Shown one piece after another: positions 17,910-27,195 of a stretch of 64,000 nucleotides of DNA; the first letter of the stretch is position 1, and each line of letters starts with the position of its first letter. Source of the DNA: an uncultured Paracoccaceae bacterium. GTDB lineage: Bacteria > Pseudomonadota > Alphaproteobacteria > Rhodobacterales > Rhodobacteraceae. Under the pieces are notes generated by a model. It was not told the DNA's origin, ran no database searches, and saw only the letters and a program-made list of their open reading frames with translations. Position numbers and translations under genes: made by a program. Where the stretch lies: NCBI GenBank assembly GCA_947493745.1, contig CANLSM010000018.1, positions 1 to 64,000 on the forward strand, written 5' to 3'.

Positions 17910-18464
17910 ATGGTCTTCAGATCAATTCTGATAGCTGCAGCGCTGCTTTTGACATCGACTTCACAGACAAACGCCGACCAATGGGGATCCAGCGTGTTTG
18001 CCCATTGCTACCAGTTGAAAGGTTTTTTCTATCAAAGGCACTTCTTCGTCCGGGTGTTTTACACCGAACTGGGAGGCGGACAACTGCACACCGGCATGGA
18101 TGGACCAGACAATGAACCACGCAGCCTTTGGCATCTGAGCACCAATCCGGTGACCTGTGATATAGAAGGGAAAGAGTTCCGCTTTGAAACGGTGGGTTAT
18201 AGACCGCCCACAATGAGGGGCTATTGCGGTTCGTGCGATCAGACCGGTTTCCGTTTGACCGTGGAAGGGAAAACAATCTGGCATGTGGACGCCCCGAAAA
18301 CCCGGGGAGATCCAATCTTTAACGGGACTATAGACGCTGATGAGGACGCGATCCGCATCTGCACCGAAAACCGACCGGAGGATATCGGTGTGACGCTTCC
18401 TCACGAAAACGGAGATGCCAGTTCGAGAACAAGCGTTTTGGTTTGCAAAACATACGGGTACTGA
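17910..18464 (+). CDS. Secreted cysteine-containing protein, unknown
   Basis: A 184-residue protein I do not recognise. It has a signal peptide (about 1-22, cleavage near TNA) and six cysteines at 33, 83, 106, 109, 151 and 179, which in the periplasm would give up to three disulfides; C106-x-x-C109 is a CGSC motif. GAGGA lies just before the ATG at 17910. Local GC is about 52 % (17941-18180), lower than the neighbours, hinting at transfer. It is convergent with der across the repeat element at 18542-18618. Confidence 0.6.
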   Translation: MVFRSILIAAALLLTSTSQTNADQWGSSVFAHCYQLKGFFYQRHFFVRVFYTELGGGQLHTGMDGPDNEPRSLWHLSTNPVTCDIEGKEFRFETVGYRPPTMRGYCGSCDQTGFRLTVEGKTIWHVDAPKTRGDPIFNGTIDADEDAIRICTENRPEDIGVTLPHENGDASSRTSVLVCKTYGY

Positions 18465-18541
18465 CACCTGGGGTGGTTTTTCTTTGAACACAACCACAAG
18501 CGGGCGCGGATTTCCCGGCCCACTGACACTGTCTTTGAAAT

Positions 18542-18618
18542 GCCGTTTGGGCCTGCCCAAACGGCCCGGCCCAACGGGAGGGATGGCCCCGCGAGGGGCC
18601 AGACGCTCCGGGCGGGAG
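18542..18618 (-). repeat. Intergenic hairpin repeat element, copy 1 (after der)
   Basis: Two nested structures lie beyond the der stop codon. Part one is a perfect 11-bp inverted repeat, GCCGTTTGGGC (18542-18552) and GCCCAAACGGC (18555-18565). Part two is a module shared with the copy after hemB: GGCCCGGCCCAACGGGA (18563-18579), a hairpin GGCCCC-GCGA-GGGGCC (18585-18600), a 9-base spacer, and GGGCGGGAG (18610-18618), one base short of the der stop at 18620. It probably ends or stabilises the der transcript and may also act on the opposite transcript. Confidence 0.7.
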
Positions 18619-18619
18619 A

Positions 18620-20065
18620 CTACCCTTCGCCGAAGGGGCGCTTCTTCTTGCGGAACTTCTGGATGCGGGTGTGTTTCTGCCCCTCATAGGGGTTCTTGCC
18701 GCCGCGAATGAAGAGCCGGATCGGGGTGCCAGGCATCTCGAAATCCCGACGCAACCCGTTGACCAGAAACCGCTTGTAGTCCTCTGGGAGCGCATCGGGG
18801 ATCGAGCAGAAAACCACGAAGCTGGGCGGTCTGGTCTTGGCCTGCGTCATGTAGCGCAGCTTCAGCCGCCGACCACCGGGCGCAGGTGGCGGATGCGCCT
18901 CGACCTCGCCCATCAGCCAGCGGTTCAGACGCGCGGTTGAGACCCGCGTGTTCCAGACCGCGTGCGCCTTGAGGATCGCGGCATGCAGCCGGTCCAGCCC
19001 CTTGCCAGTCAGGGCCGAAACCATGACCATCGGCGCGCCGCGCAGCTGCGGCAGCAACCGGCCAAAGGCCTCGCGCAATTCCTTCAGCTTTTCGGATTTC
19101 TCGTCTTCGAGGTCCCATTTGTTCACCGCGATCACCACCGCGCGGCCCTCGCGCTCGGCCAGATCTGCCAGCCGCAAATCCTGCTGTTCAAACGGCACCT
19201 GCACATCGAGAAGCAGCACGACGACCTCCGCGAACTTCACCGCCCGCAGACCATCGGCAACCGAGAGCTTCTCCAGCTTCTCCTGCACCCGTGCCTTCTT
19301 GCGGATACCGGCGGTATCAAAGATGCGGAACGGCAATCCCTCCCAGACCGTGTTGACCGAGATCGCATCCCGTGTGATCCCGGCTTCCGGCCCGGTCAGC
19401 AGACGATCCTCGCCGATGATCTTGTTGATCAGGGTCGATTTGCCCGCATTGGGCCGCCCCATGACCGCGATCTGCACCGGCTTGCCGCCTTCGGAGGGCG
19501 GCACATATTCGTCGCTGTCATCATCCTCGACATCAATGCTGGTTTCCGGCTCAAAGGCGATATCCTCGAACTGCCTGGCCAGCGGCATCAGGATTTCCTG
19601 CAAATCCACCATCCCCTCGCCATGCTCTGCCGAGATCGCAAGCGGCTCGCCCAGACCCAATGAATAGGCATCCAGAAGCCCGGCTTCGCCTGCACGTCCC
19701 TCGGCCTTGTTGGCCGCCAGGATCACATGTTTGGAACGCTTGCGCAGGATGTCGGCGAACATTTCATCCGCTGCCGTGACACCCGCACGGGCATCGACCA
19801 GGAATAGGCAGATATCGGCCATATCGACCGCACGCTCGGAAAGCGCCCGCATCCGGCCCTGCAGGCTCTCATCGGTCGCGTCCTCAAGTCCGGCAGTGTC
19901 AATCACCGTGAACCGCAACGGCCCGAGCCGCGCAGCCCCTTCCCGGAGATCGCGTGTCACGCCCGGCTGGTCATCGACCAGCGCCAACCGCCGCCCGACG
20001 AGCCGGTTGAAAAGGGTCGATTTGCCGACATTGGGTCGTCCGACAATGGCGAGGGTGAAGCTCAT
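18620..20065 (-). CDS. der: Ribosome-assembly GTPase Der (EngA)
   Basis: A 481-residue double GTPase required for 50S subunit maturation. The first G domain has [17 protein letters not shown] and DTAG; the second, after an acidic linker near 180-195, has [27 protein letters not shown] and NKWD. The C-terminal KH-like domain ends in a very basic tail. The G4 motif of the first domain reads NKAE rather than NKxD, a common Der variant. The gene is last in the yfgM-bamB-der operon and its stop abuts a structured repeat. Confidence 0.97.
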   Translation of the reverse strand: MSFTLAIVGRPNVGKSTLFNRLVGRRLALVDDQPGVTRDLREGAARLGPLRFTVIDTAGLEDATDESLQGRMRALSERAVDMADICLFLVDARAGVTAADEMFADILRKRSKHVILAANKAEGRAGEAGLLDAYSLGLGEPLAISAEHGEGMVDLQEILMPLARQFEDIAFEPETSIDVEDDDSDEYVPPSEGGKPVQIAVMGRPNAGKSTLINKIIGEDRLLTGPEAGITRDAISVNTVWEGLPFRIFDTAGIRKKARVQEKLEKLSVADGLRAVKFAEVVVLLLDVQVPFEQQDLRLADLAEREGRAVVIAVNKWDLEDEKSEKLKELREAFGRLLPQLRGAPMVMVSALTGKGLDRLHAAILKAHAVWNTRVSTARLNRWLMGEVEAHPPPAPGGRRLKLRYMTQAKTRPPSFVVFCSIPDALPEDYKRFLVNGLRRDFEMPGTPIRLFIRGGKNPYEGQKHTRIQKFRKKKRPFGEG

Positions 20066-20114
20066 GCGTCTGTGGTCCTGATGGCGAAGGCCCGGGACTT
20101 AACGCGAAACGATC

Positions 20115-21431
20115 TCATTGAAAAGCGTGAAGATCACCGGTCTGGCTGAGGACATAGAGAACCCCGTTCGCAATCGCGGGTGCGGATGCGGCACCTCCCG
20201 GGATATCGACGCTCGGGCCGGGCGCGCCGGTTGCCGGATCAAAACTGCGCAGCTTGCCATCTCCGCTCGCGATCAGAAGCCTGCCGCTGGCCAGAACCGG
20301 GCCGAAATGCGGGATCGCATCGCGGCGTTTGTCGGGCCGGCTCCATTCCGGCAGCGGCTGGCGCCAGACCACCTCGCCCGTCTCGGCAATGATACGGATC
20401 ACTTCGCTGGCATCCGAGACCAGAAAGATCGAGTTGCCAACCGGCAGAACCGGTCCGTAGGAGCCTTCCTGAGCCGTCCAGTTGCGCTTGCCGGACCGTC
20501 GGTCGAGTGACACAAGCCGTCCCGCCTGATTGGCCGCGTATACAATATCGTCATCGATCACCGGATCGCCGGTGATATCGTTGATCTGGGCACGCACGAA
20601 GCCGCGCCGCCCGCCTGACACCGCCGCGCTCCAGACCCGGCGCCCGCTGCGGGTCAGAACGGCAATCACCTCGCCCGAGCGAAATGGCAGCACAGTCACC
20701 GGACCACGGATCGCGGGACCCGAGCCGCCTAGTAGCCCCGCACCGAGGCCGACACCCTGCACACGCCAGATCAGATCGCCGGTTTCGCTGTTCACGCCGT
20801 ATGCCACGTCGTCACGACTGACCACTGCGACGACATTTCCCGAAACCGCCGGAACCGCCCGGATCGCCGCATCGACCTGCGTGCGCCAGCGGATCTCACC
20901 CGTTGCGGGGTCGATAGCCAGAACCTCGCCAAAGCCGCTGGTGGCGTAGAGTGTCCCCGCCTCGAAGGCCAGGCCACCGCCAAATCCCTGATCTGCGATT
21001 TCATCAGGCGGGGTGATGTCGAGCGCCCACAGAAGATCGCCGCCAACCGAGACCGCACTGATACGCGAGCGCGCATCGAGCGTGAAAATCCGGTTGTCGG
21101 CCACCACAGGATGCGATGTGATACGTCCCCGATTGTCTGCGCCTGTCCCGATGCTGACACCCCACTTTCGCGCGGGCGCCGTCCCGAATTCAGCATGTGG
21201 TGCGACATGGGTTGCAACCGCATTGAGATGCGTCCATTCCGCCGAACGGGTGACAGGCGGCAGTTGCAGGGCGGGAACCGATTGGTCGGCCGCAGTCTGG
21301 ACGGTCTCATCCTTGGGCCGCACGGCTTCCCGCTCACCGGGCAGGATCAGCTCATCATCGCCGCACGCAGCCAGAAGCAGGACCACAAGGCCCGCACCAA
21401 ATACACGAAAATTCTGCACGACGATGTTCAT
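20115..21431 (-). CDS. bamB: BamB-like outer-membrane assembly lipoprotein
   Basis: A 438-residue PQQ-like beta-propeller. The signal peptide ends in a lipobox LLAAC with C23, so the mature protein is a lipoprotein, presumably in the outer membrane. Repeated blades with AIDPATGEIRW, VNSETGDLIWRV, SLDRRSGKRNW and SFDPATGAPGP are visible. The order yfgM-like, bamB, der is the conserved context of BamB, which helps the BAM complex insert beta-barrel proteins. The ATG at 21431 is preferred over a TTG two codons upstream. Confidence 0.85.
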   Translation of the reverse strand: MNIVVQNFRVFGAGLVVLLLAACGDDELILPGEREAVRPKDETVQTAADQSVPALQLPPVTRSAEWTHLNAVATHVAPHAEFGTAPARKWGVSIGTGADNRGRITSHPVVADNRIFTLDARSRISAVSVGGDLLWALDITPPDEIADQGFGGGLAFEAGTLYATSGFGEVLAIDPATGEIRWRTQVDAAIRAVPAVSGNVVAVVSRDDVAYGVNSETGDLIWRVQGVGLGAGLLGGSGPAIRGPVTVLPFRSGEVIAVLTRSGRRVWSAAVSGGRRGFVRAQINDITGDPVIDDDIVYAANQAGRLVSLDRRSGKRNWTAQEGSYGPVLPVGNSIFLVSDASEVIRIIAETGEVVWRQPLPEWSRPDKRRDAIPHFGPVLASGRLLIASGDGKLRSFDPATGAPGPSVDIPGGAASAPAIANGVLYVLSQTGDLHAFQ

Positions 21432-21463
21432 GGACAATCAGTGGCTTCCATTCGGATAACGGC

Positions 21464-22135
21464 TCAGCCGCTTTGCGATGCGGCGCTGAGATCCGGCAAC
21501 TGCCCGCCAAGACCGGTAATCATCTGCCCGACGCGGGCCCGTGTGGTCTGCTGGACGTTTTCATCCGCGTAGACCACCGAGAAATCCTCGATGGCAGCAG
21601 CGACATCTCCGGCGCGGATATGCAAAAGCGCCCTCTGCTCAATCGCCAGCGACCGCAGCGGGTGACCTTCGGAGGCCAACCCGGCAAGCATTGCCATCCG
21701 GTCTTTGTCCGAGATGTCGCCACCAGGCAGCGAGACCAGTTTCAGCCTGGCAACGTCGCGGTAAATCTCGGAGAAATCAGAGTTCGAGGCAATCACCTGC
21801 AGTGTTGCCGAGGCGTCATCGACATCGCCATTCTCAAGCTGGGCGGCTGCAAGCTGGAACTGGCTGAGGACGCTTGGATCGGTTTCGGTCACGGCCTCCA
21901 GGGCACCCAGCCGCTCTTCGGTTCCATTGGCACGGAGCGCGTCGATCAGCGCATCACCACGCGCCTCGGCGGTGGTCCGGGCTGCCGATTTCGACCATTC
22001 CGAATAGCCGGCAGCGCCCACGATCACAACGACCACAGCGGCGATGATCCAACCGTATTTGCGCAAGGTCGCGATCATCTTGTCGCGCCGGACTTCCTCG
22101 GTCACTTCACTGAGAAAGGAATCGCTCTCACTCAC
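21464..22135 (-). CDS. YfgM-like tetratricopeptide membrane protein
   Basis: A 223-residue protein with a short cytoplasmic N-terminus, one membrane helix (about 28-46) and a periplasmic helical-repeat domain. It resembles YfgM, the ancillary SecYEG/periplasmic chaperone partner, and its position ahead of bamB and der supports this. The start is GTG at 22135, with GGAG seven bases upstream. It is first in the operon, and the 350-base gap behind it holds the divergent promoter region of the efflux genes. Confidence 0.8.
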   Translation of the reverse strand: MSESDSFLSEVTEEVRRDKMIATLRKYGWIIAAVVVVIVGAAGYSEWSKSAARTTAEARGDALIDALRANGTEERLGALEAVTETDPSVLSQFQLAAAQLENGDVDDASATLQVIASNSDFSEIYRDVARLKLVSLPGGDISDKDRMAMLAGLASEGHPLRSLAIEQRALLHIRAGDVAAAIEDFSVVYADENVQQTTRARVGQMITGLGGQLPDLSAASQSG

Positions 22136-22289
22136 GCCAAATCTCCATCACTGCGGTGGCGCGACACTAATTGTACGCAAATGGAAAGCCAAGGGCGATA
22201 TGGCGCGTTTGAGGTGATGCATTTCTGCACAAATCATGTCAGTTCATGTCAGTGGAGAACACATTTCCGCCGAATTCCGGCCTTCGTGG

Positions 22290-22337
22290 TTGAAGGCCAT
22301 GTAATAACCGCTTACATAAAGTGAACTGTTAAGTTCA
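22290..22337 (+). promoter_or_regulatory. Candidate promoter and operator of the RND efflux operon
   Basis: TTGAAG at 22290-22295 and TACATA at 22313-22318 are 17 bases apart and resemble a sigma-70 promoter. Four bases on, the perfect inverted repeat TGAACT-GTTA-AGTTCA (22322-22337) covers the predicted start of transcription, the usual place for a TetR-type repressor of an efflux operon. No repressor gene is adjacent, so the regulator would be encoded elsewhere. Confidence 0.5.
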
Positions 22338-22401
22338 GTTACAGAGTGATTTGGGTGTCTTCGGGACAGGCTGGCAGTCCAAACTCCTCATTGTTGCGTA
22401 T

Positions 22402-22417
22402 AGATTATCGATAATCT
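22402..22417. promoter_or_regulatory. 16-bp perfect palindrome in efflux operon leader
   Basis: AGATTATCGATAATCT is a perfect palindrome 69 bases before the adaptor ATG. It is AT-rich, without a gap, and is unlikely to be a terminator because no T-run follows. It is best read as a second protein-binding site in the leader, or as an operator for a second promoter. Confidence 0.45.
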
Positions 22418-22486
22418 CAATCCACCGCGCAAACGAGATCCGAAAACGGACCGACGGGTTTGCAAGCCGAGCGAACGGAGACAACT

Positions 22487-23581
22487 ATGCGGTTCCTGCC
22501 TCTTCTGACCTCCCTTCTCGTGGCGGTCGCACTTTATGGATTGATCATGGAGCGGGACGCATTGCGCGCCTTTGCCACCGGCGAGCCGACCGAGCCCGAA
22601 GAGCAGGTCGCTGCTGTCGCCGACAAGATTGCCAATCCCCCCGTTTCCGTAGTCGTCGAGGCCTCCGAGGCAAAGGTCGTGGATCGTGGCCTGGTGCTGA
22701 ACGGCCGTACGGAGGCTGCACGCATCGTCGAGGTGAAGGCCGAAACCGCCGGACAGGTGATATCCGACCCGCTCCGCAAGGGTGAGACCGTCGCCGAGGG
22801 TGACATCATGTGCGAGCTTGACCCCGGCACCCGCAATGCGACCCTCGCCGAGGCCAAGGCACGGCTTGAAGAGGCCATTGCAAATGATCGCGCGTCTTCT
22901 GCTCTTGTTGAACGCGGGTTCACGTCCGAGACCAATGCTGCTGCAACCAAGGCCGCGCTGGAAGCTGCGCGGGCCTCGGTCGAGCAGGCGGAGGAAGAGC
23001 TCAAGCGGCTCAACGTGCGGGCTCCTTTCAGTGGCATTCTGGAAAGCGACAGTGCCGAGCTCGGTGCCTATCTGCAGCCCGGCAGCTCCTGCGCCACGAT
23101 CATCTCTCTTGACCCGATCAAGCTGGTCGGCTTCGTTCCCGAGCAGAGTGTGAACACACTCAATGTCGGCACCAAGGCCGGTGCACGTCTGATCACCGGT
23201 GACGAGGTTGCGGGCCAGGTGACCTTTCTTTCCCGCTCGGCCGATCAACTGACACGCACGTTCCGCGTCGAGGTTGAGGTTCCGAACCCCGATCTTGCCA
23301 TGCGAGACGGTGTGACAGCCCAGATCTTCATCGCGCTTGAGGGCGAAAAGGCGCATCTCCTGCCGCAATCTGTTCTCACACTGGATGATGAGGGCCGGAT
23401 CGGTGTCAGGGCGGCGGTTGACGGTAAGGCCCGGTTCATGCCGGTCCGGATCATTCGCGACGATGCAAAAGGTGTCTGGGTCGGCGGGCTGCCCGAGTTG
23501 GTCGATGTCATTGTCGTCGGCCAGGATTTCGTAACCGATGGGCGCGATCTTGAGGTCAGTTATCGGGAGGCCCAGCAATGA
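22487..23581 (+). CDS. RND efflux periplasmic adaptor (HlyD/MFP family)
   Basis: A 364-residue membrane-fusion protein. An N-terminal membrane anchor (about 3-20) is followed by a lipoyl half-motif (VKAETAGQVISDPLRKGETV), an alpha-helical hairpin (about 115-165), the second lipoyl half (LNVRAPFSGILES) and beta-barrel/proximal domains. It would link the inner-membrane pump to an outer-membrane channel; no TolC gene is in the window. GGAG lies upstream of the ATG at 22487. Its stop overlaps the start of the pump gene (ATGA). Confidence 0.9.
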   Translation: MRFLPLLTSLLVAVALYGLIMERDALRAFATGEPTEPEEQVAAVADKIANPPVSVVVEASEAKVVDRGLVLNGRTEAARIVEVKAETAGQVISDPLRKGETVAEGDIMCELDPGTRNATLAEAKARLEEAIANDRASSALVERGFTSETNAAATKAALEAARASVEQAEEELKRLNVRAPFSGILESDSAELGAYLQPGSSCATIISLDPIKLVGFVPEQSVNTLNVGTKAGARLITGDEVAGQVTFLSRSADQLTRTFRVEVEVPNPDLAMRDGVTAQIFIALEGEKAHLLPQSVLTLDDEGRIGVRAAVDGKARFMPVRIIRDDAKGVWVGGLPELVDVIVVGQDFVTDGRDLEVSYREAQQ

Positions 23582-26500
23582 CAGGTCTGGTCGATTGGGC
23601 CACTGGCCGGGCGAGGATGGTCTTCGCCTTCGTTGTCCTGTCGATCGCGGCAGGTGTGATTTCCTATGTCGGACTGCCCAAGGAAGGCGAGCCGGATATC
23701 GACATTCCGGCACTCTTCGTCTCCGTCCCCTTCCCCGGCATCTCGGCGGAAGACAGCGAGAAGCTGCTGGTCAAACCGCTTGAGACGAAGCTGCGCGATC
23801 TCGACGGCCTGAAAACCATCTCGGCTACAGCGTCGGAGGGCTACGCGGGCGTCGCTCTGGAATTCGAGTTTGGATGGGACAAGTCGGCGACGATTGCCGA
23901 CGTGCGCGACAAGGTCAATCAGGCCGAAGCGGAATTTCCCGACGGGGCCGAACAATACTCCATAAACGAGATCAACTTCTCGGAGTTTCCGATCCTCGTG
24001 ATCTCGCTCTCGGGGGCTGTTCCCGAACGCACCTTGCTGCGCGTTGCCAAGGAATTGCAGGACGAGATCGAAAGCCTCGCCCCCATTCTGGAGGCCGGTC
24101 TTGCCGGTCACAGGGAGGAGATGGTCGAGGTCCTGATCGACCCGCTCAGGCTGGAAACCTACAATGTCACCGCCAATGAACTTCTGAATGCGGTGGTCAA
24201 CAACAACCAGCTTATCGCGGCAGGCGAGGTCGAGACCGGCAGCGGCGCCTATTCGGTGAAGATCCCGTCCGCCTTTGATGAGACGGCAGATGTCTACGCT
24301 CTGCCGATCAAGGTCAACGGCGACCGGGTGATCACGTTGGGCGATCTGGCCGACATCCGTCTGACCTTCGAGGATCGCACGGGAACCGCCCGCTACAATT
24401 CCGAGACCACCGTTGCGCTGCAGGTCGTCAAGCGAAAGGGCTTCAACGTCATCCAGACATCCGAGCAGGTCCGTAACGTCGTGGATGCCGCTGTCGCCGA
24501 ATGGCCCGAAGAACTGCAGGACGCGATCCGGGTCGCGTTCTCGATGGACACCTCCACCGAGGTGGACAGCATGGTCAATCAGCTTCAGGCCTCGGTCCTG
24601 ACGGCGATTGCGCTTGTTATGATCGTGGTCCTCGGGGCGCTCGGTGTGCGTTCGGCCCTTCTTGTGGGCTTTGCAATCCCGACCTCCTTCCTGCTCTGCT
24701 TCGCGATCCTCAGCGTTTTTGGCATCGCGATTTCGAACATCGTGATGTTCGGGCTTATCCTTGCCGTCGGTATGCTTGTCGATGGCGCGATCGTGGTCGT
24801 TGAGTATGCCGACAAGGAGATCAAGCGCGGGATCGGACCGATGCGCGCCTATGGCCACGCGGCCAAGCGGATGTTCTGGCCCATTGTCTCGTCCACCGCC
24901 ACGACGCTTTGCGCCTTCCTGCCGATGCTGCTGTGGCCCGGCGTACCCGGCGAGTTCATGGGCAACCTGCCCACGACGCTGATCTTCGTGCTCAGCGCCT
25001 CGCTGGTCGTCGCCCTCATCTTCCTGCCGGTTGTGGGCGGGGTCGCGGGCCGCATTTCACGGATCATCAACCATATCAATGACAGTCTGCGCGACAGTCT
25101 GCACTGGAGCATCCGTCTGCTTCTCAGCCTTTTGCCGCTTGCGGTGATGTATATGGCCGCCGTTCAGGCTCTCAGCGGCAATCTGCTTCTGGGCATCCCG
25201 CTGTTCGCACTGGGCTGGATGGCCCTGACCGCCATTGGTGGCTCTCTCATGCCGCCCGATGCGGATATCGTGACGACGAAAAGGCGGAAGCGCACATTTT
25301 TCGGCCACGTCATCAAGTTCCTGACCGGCAATCCGGTCATGCCGTTTGTGGCCCTTGGAACGGTGATTTTCTTCGTGATCTCCACCTTCGGCTATTTCGG
25401 CGAGAACAACAAAGGCGTGGAGTTCTTCGTCGAGACCGAGCCGGAGCGCGCAATTGCCTATGTCCGCGCCCGGGGCAACCTGTCGCTTGAGGAAAAGGAC
25501 CGCATGGTCAAGGAGGTCGAGGCGATCATCTCCGAGGTCGACGGGGTCGCCTCGATCTTCTCCTTTGCAGGTTCCGGCGGGCTGAACCAGAACACCGGCG
25601 GTGCCTCGACACCGCTGGACGCTGTCGGCCAGGTGCAGATCGAGTTGGACAGTTGGGAAGCGCGCTACGCCCTGGGTGAGGAAGGCCGTGGCAACGTGAT
25701 TCTGGACGAAATCAACCGTCGGCTGGCCAAGGTCCCTGGCATCAGGGCCGAGATTTCCGAACAGGCCCAAGGCCCTGCGCAGGGCAAACCGGTGCATCTG
25801 CGCATCAAGGGACAGGACTGGCAGGACCTGCTTCAGGCAACAGCCCTTGTACGCGAGAAATTCGACGACATGGACGGATTGCGCGATGTCGAGGACACCC
25901 GCCCCCTGCCCGGCATCGACTGGCAGATCGACGTCGATGTGGAGAAGGCCGGACGGTTCGGCGCAGATGTCGCAACCGTCGGTGCGATGGTACAACTTGT
26001 GACCCGGGGGCTGATGCTGGACACCATGCGCGTCGACACATCGGACGAGGAAATCGACATCCGGGTCCGCCTGCCCGAGGAGGACAGGCTGCTCTCCACC
26101 CTTGATACGCTCAGGGTCCGCACGCCCGAGGGTCTGGTGCCGCTGGCCAACTTCATCTCGCGCCAGCCGGTGCCCAAGCTCGGCCAGATCGACCGCGTCG
26201 ACGGCGAACGCTATTTCGACGTCAAGGCCGGTGTGCCGCCCGGCGGAAACCCCAATGAGGAGATCGCCAAAATCAGCGAATGGCTCGAAACCGCAGGGCT
26301 GCCGGTGTCGGTCAACACCGAATGGACCGGCGATCAGGAGGATCAGGCCGAAAGTCAGGCCTTCCTGCAAACCGCTTTCGCCGGTGCTTTGGGTCTGATG
26401 TTCGTGATCCTGCTCGCGCAGTTCAACTCCTTCTACAACTCGTTCGTGGTGCTGATTGCGGTCGTCTTCTCGGTCACCGGCTGTCTGATCGGGATGCTGG

Positions 26501-27060
26501 TGATGGATCAGACCTTCTCGATCATCATGACCGGGACCGGTATCCTCGCACTGGCCGGGATCGTGGTGAACAACAACATTGTTCTGATCGACACCTATCA
26601 GGAATACTCGCGATACATGCCGAGGCTGGAAGCGATCGTGCGCACAGCCGAGGACCGCATTCGTCCGGTGCTGCTGACCACCATCACGACGATGGCGGGC
26701 CTCGCGCCGATGATGCTGGGCATCTCGGTGGATTTCATCAATGGCGGCTACACGATTGATGCGCCGACAGCGCTCTGGTGGAAGCAACTGGCAACAGCCG
26801 TGGTCTTCGGGCTGGGCATTGCGACGGTGCTGACGCTGATCGTGACGCCTGCGTTCCTGTCGGTCCGGGTCTGGGCCGTCAAGGGAGCCTATGGTGCCTT
26901 TGCAATGTCGGCGGCATCACTGCGCGGCTACAATTCACGCATAGCGCGAGACCGCCGGCTGACAAAATCCTCTCGCGCGCATCGCATGGAAGAGATCCTG
27001 TGGACATCGGCGGCGCCGCGCCAAGTGATCCCTGAAACCACCCCGCGAGCTGCAGAATAA
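23578..27060 (+). CDS. RND-family efflux pump, inner-membrane permease
   Basis: A 1160-residue AcrB/HAE-family proton antiporter: helix 1, a periplasmic porter domain, helices 2-6 with GMLVDGAIVVVEYADKE in helix 4, a second porter domain, and a second helix set with GIVVNNNIVLIDTYQE. The helix-4 pair is Asp-Gly rather than the Asp-Asp of AcrB, and an extra hydrophobic stretch interrupts the middle region (about 500-560), making it longer than the usual 1030-1050. Substrates cannot be told. It is coupled to the adaptor and ends 135 bases before the TRAP genes. Confidence 0.92.
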   Translation: MTGLVDWATGRARMVFAFVVLSIAAGVISYVGLPKEGEPDIDIPALFVSVPFPGISAEDSEKLLVKPLETKLRDLDGLKTISATASEGYAGVALEFEFGWDKSATIADVRDKVNQAEAEFPDGAEQYSINEINFSEFPILVISLSGAVPERTLLRVAKELQDEIESLAPILEAGLAGHREEMVEVLIDPLRLETYNVTANELLNAVVNNNQLIAAGEVETGSGAYSVKIPSAFDETADVYALPIKVNGDRVITLGDLADIRLTFEDRTGTARYNSETTVALQVVKRKGFNVIQTSEQVRNVVDAAVAEWPEELQDAIRVAFSMDTSTEVDSMVNQLQASVLTAIALVMIVVLGALGVRSALLVGFAIPTSFLLCFAILSVFGIAISNIVMFGLILAVGMLVDGAIVVVEYADKEIKRGIGPMRAYGHAAKRMFWPIVSSTATTLCAFLPMLLWPGVPGEFMGNLPTTLIFVLSASLVVALIFLPVVGGVAGRISRIINHINDSLRDSLHWSIRLLLSLLPLAVMYMAAVQALSGNLLLGIPLFALGWMALTAIGGSLMPPDADIVTTKRRKRTFFGHVIKFLTGNPVMPFVALGTVIFFVISTFGYFGENNKGVEFFVETEPERAIAYVRARGNLSLEEKDRMVKEVEAIISEVDGVASIFSFAGSGGLNQNTGGASTPLDAVGQVQIELDSWEARYALGEEGRGNVILDEINRRLAKVPGIRAEISEQAQGPAQGKPVHLRIKGQDWQDLLQATALVREKFDDMDGLRDVEDTRPLPGIDWQIDVDVEKAGRFGADVATVGAMVQLVTRGLMLDTMRVDTSDEEIDIRVRLPEEDRLLSTLDTLRVRTPEGLVPLANFISRQPVPKLGQIDRVDGERYFDVKAGVPPGGNPNEEIAKISEWLETAGLPVSVNTEWTGDQEDQAESQAFLQTAFAGALGLMFVILLAQFNSFYNSFVVLIAVVFSVTGCLIGMLVMDQTFSIIMTGTGILALAGIVVNNNIVLIDTYQEYSRYMPRLEAIVRTAEDRIRPVLLTTITTMAGLAPMMLGISVDFINGGYTIDAPTALWWKQLATAVVFGLGIATVLTLIVTPAFLSVRVWAVKGAYGAFAMSAASLRGYNSRIARDRRLTKSSRAHRMEEILWTSAAPRQVIPETTPRAAE

Positions 27061-27195
27061 GTCAGCAAAATTGCATTAATATGAAGTACTTGGCGGCTAA
27101 CGGCACTTTTTTGTCCAGAAGATCAAATTCCTAAAAGACAACCTGCTTCGTATTTCTTACGGTGTGGATGTTGAAAGATTCACCCGGAGGAAATC

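Larger units (their letters stand above)
22136..22486. other. Gene-free divergent regulatory region
   Basis: No gene is seen in this 351-base stretch between the yfgM-like gene and the RND adaptor gene. It is AT-richer than its surroundings and holds the promoter/operator at 22290-22337 and the palindrome at 22402-22417, annotated separately. A short hairpin GGCCTTC-GTGGTT-GAAGGCC (22279-22298) overlaps the -35 element. Confidence 0.6.

Noticed and set aside
25057-26787. 576-codon open frame on the minus strand
   Set aside because: It is antisense to the RND permease gene and its translation is His/Asp-rich without motifs.
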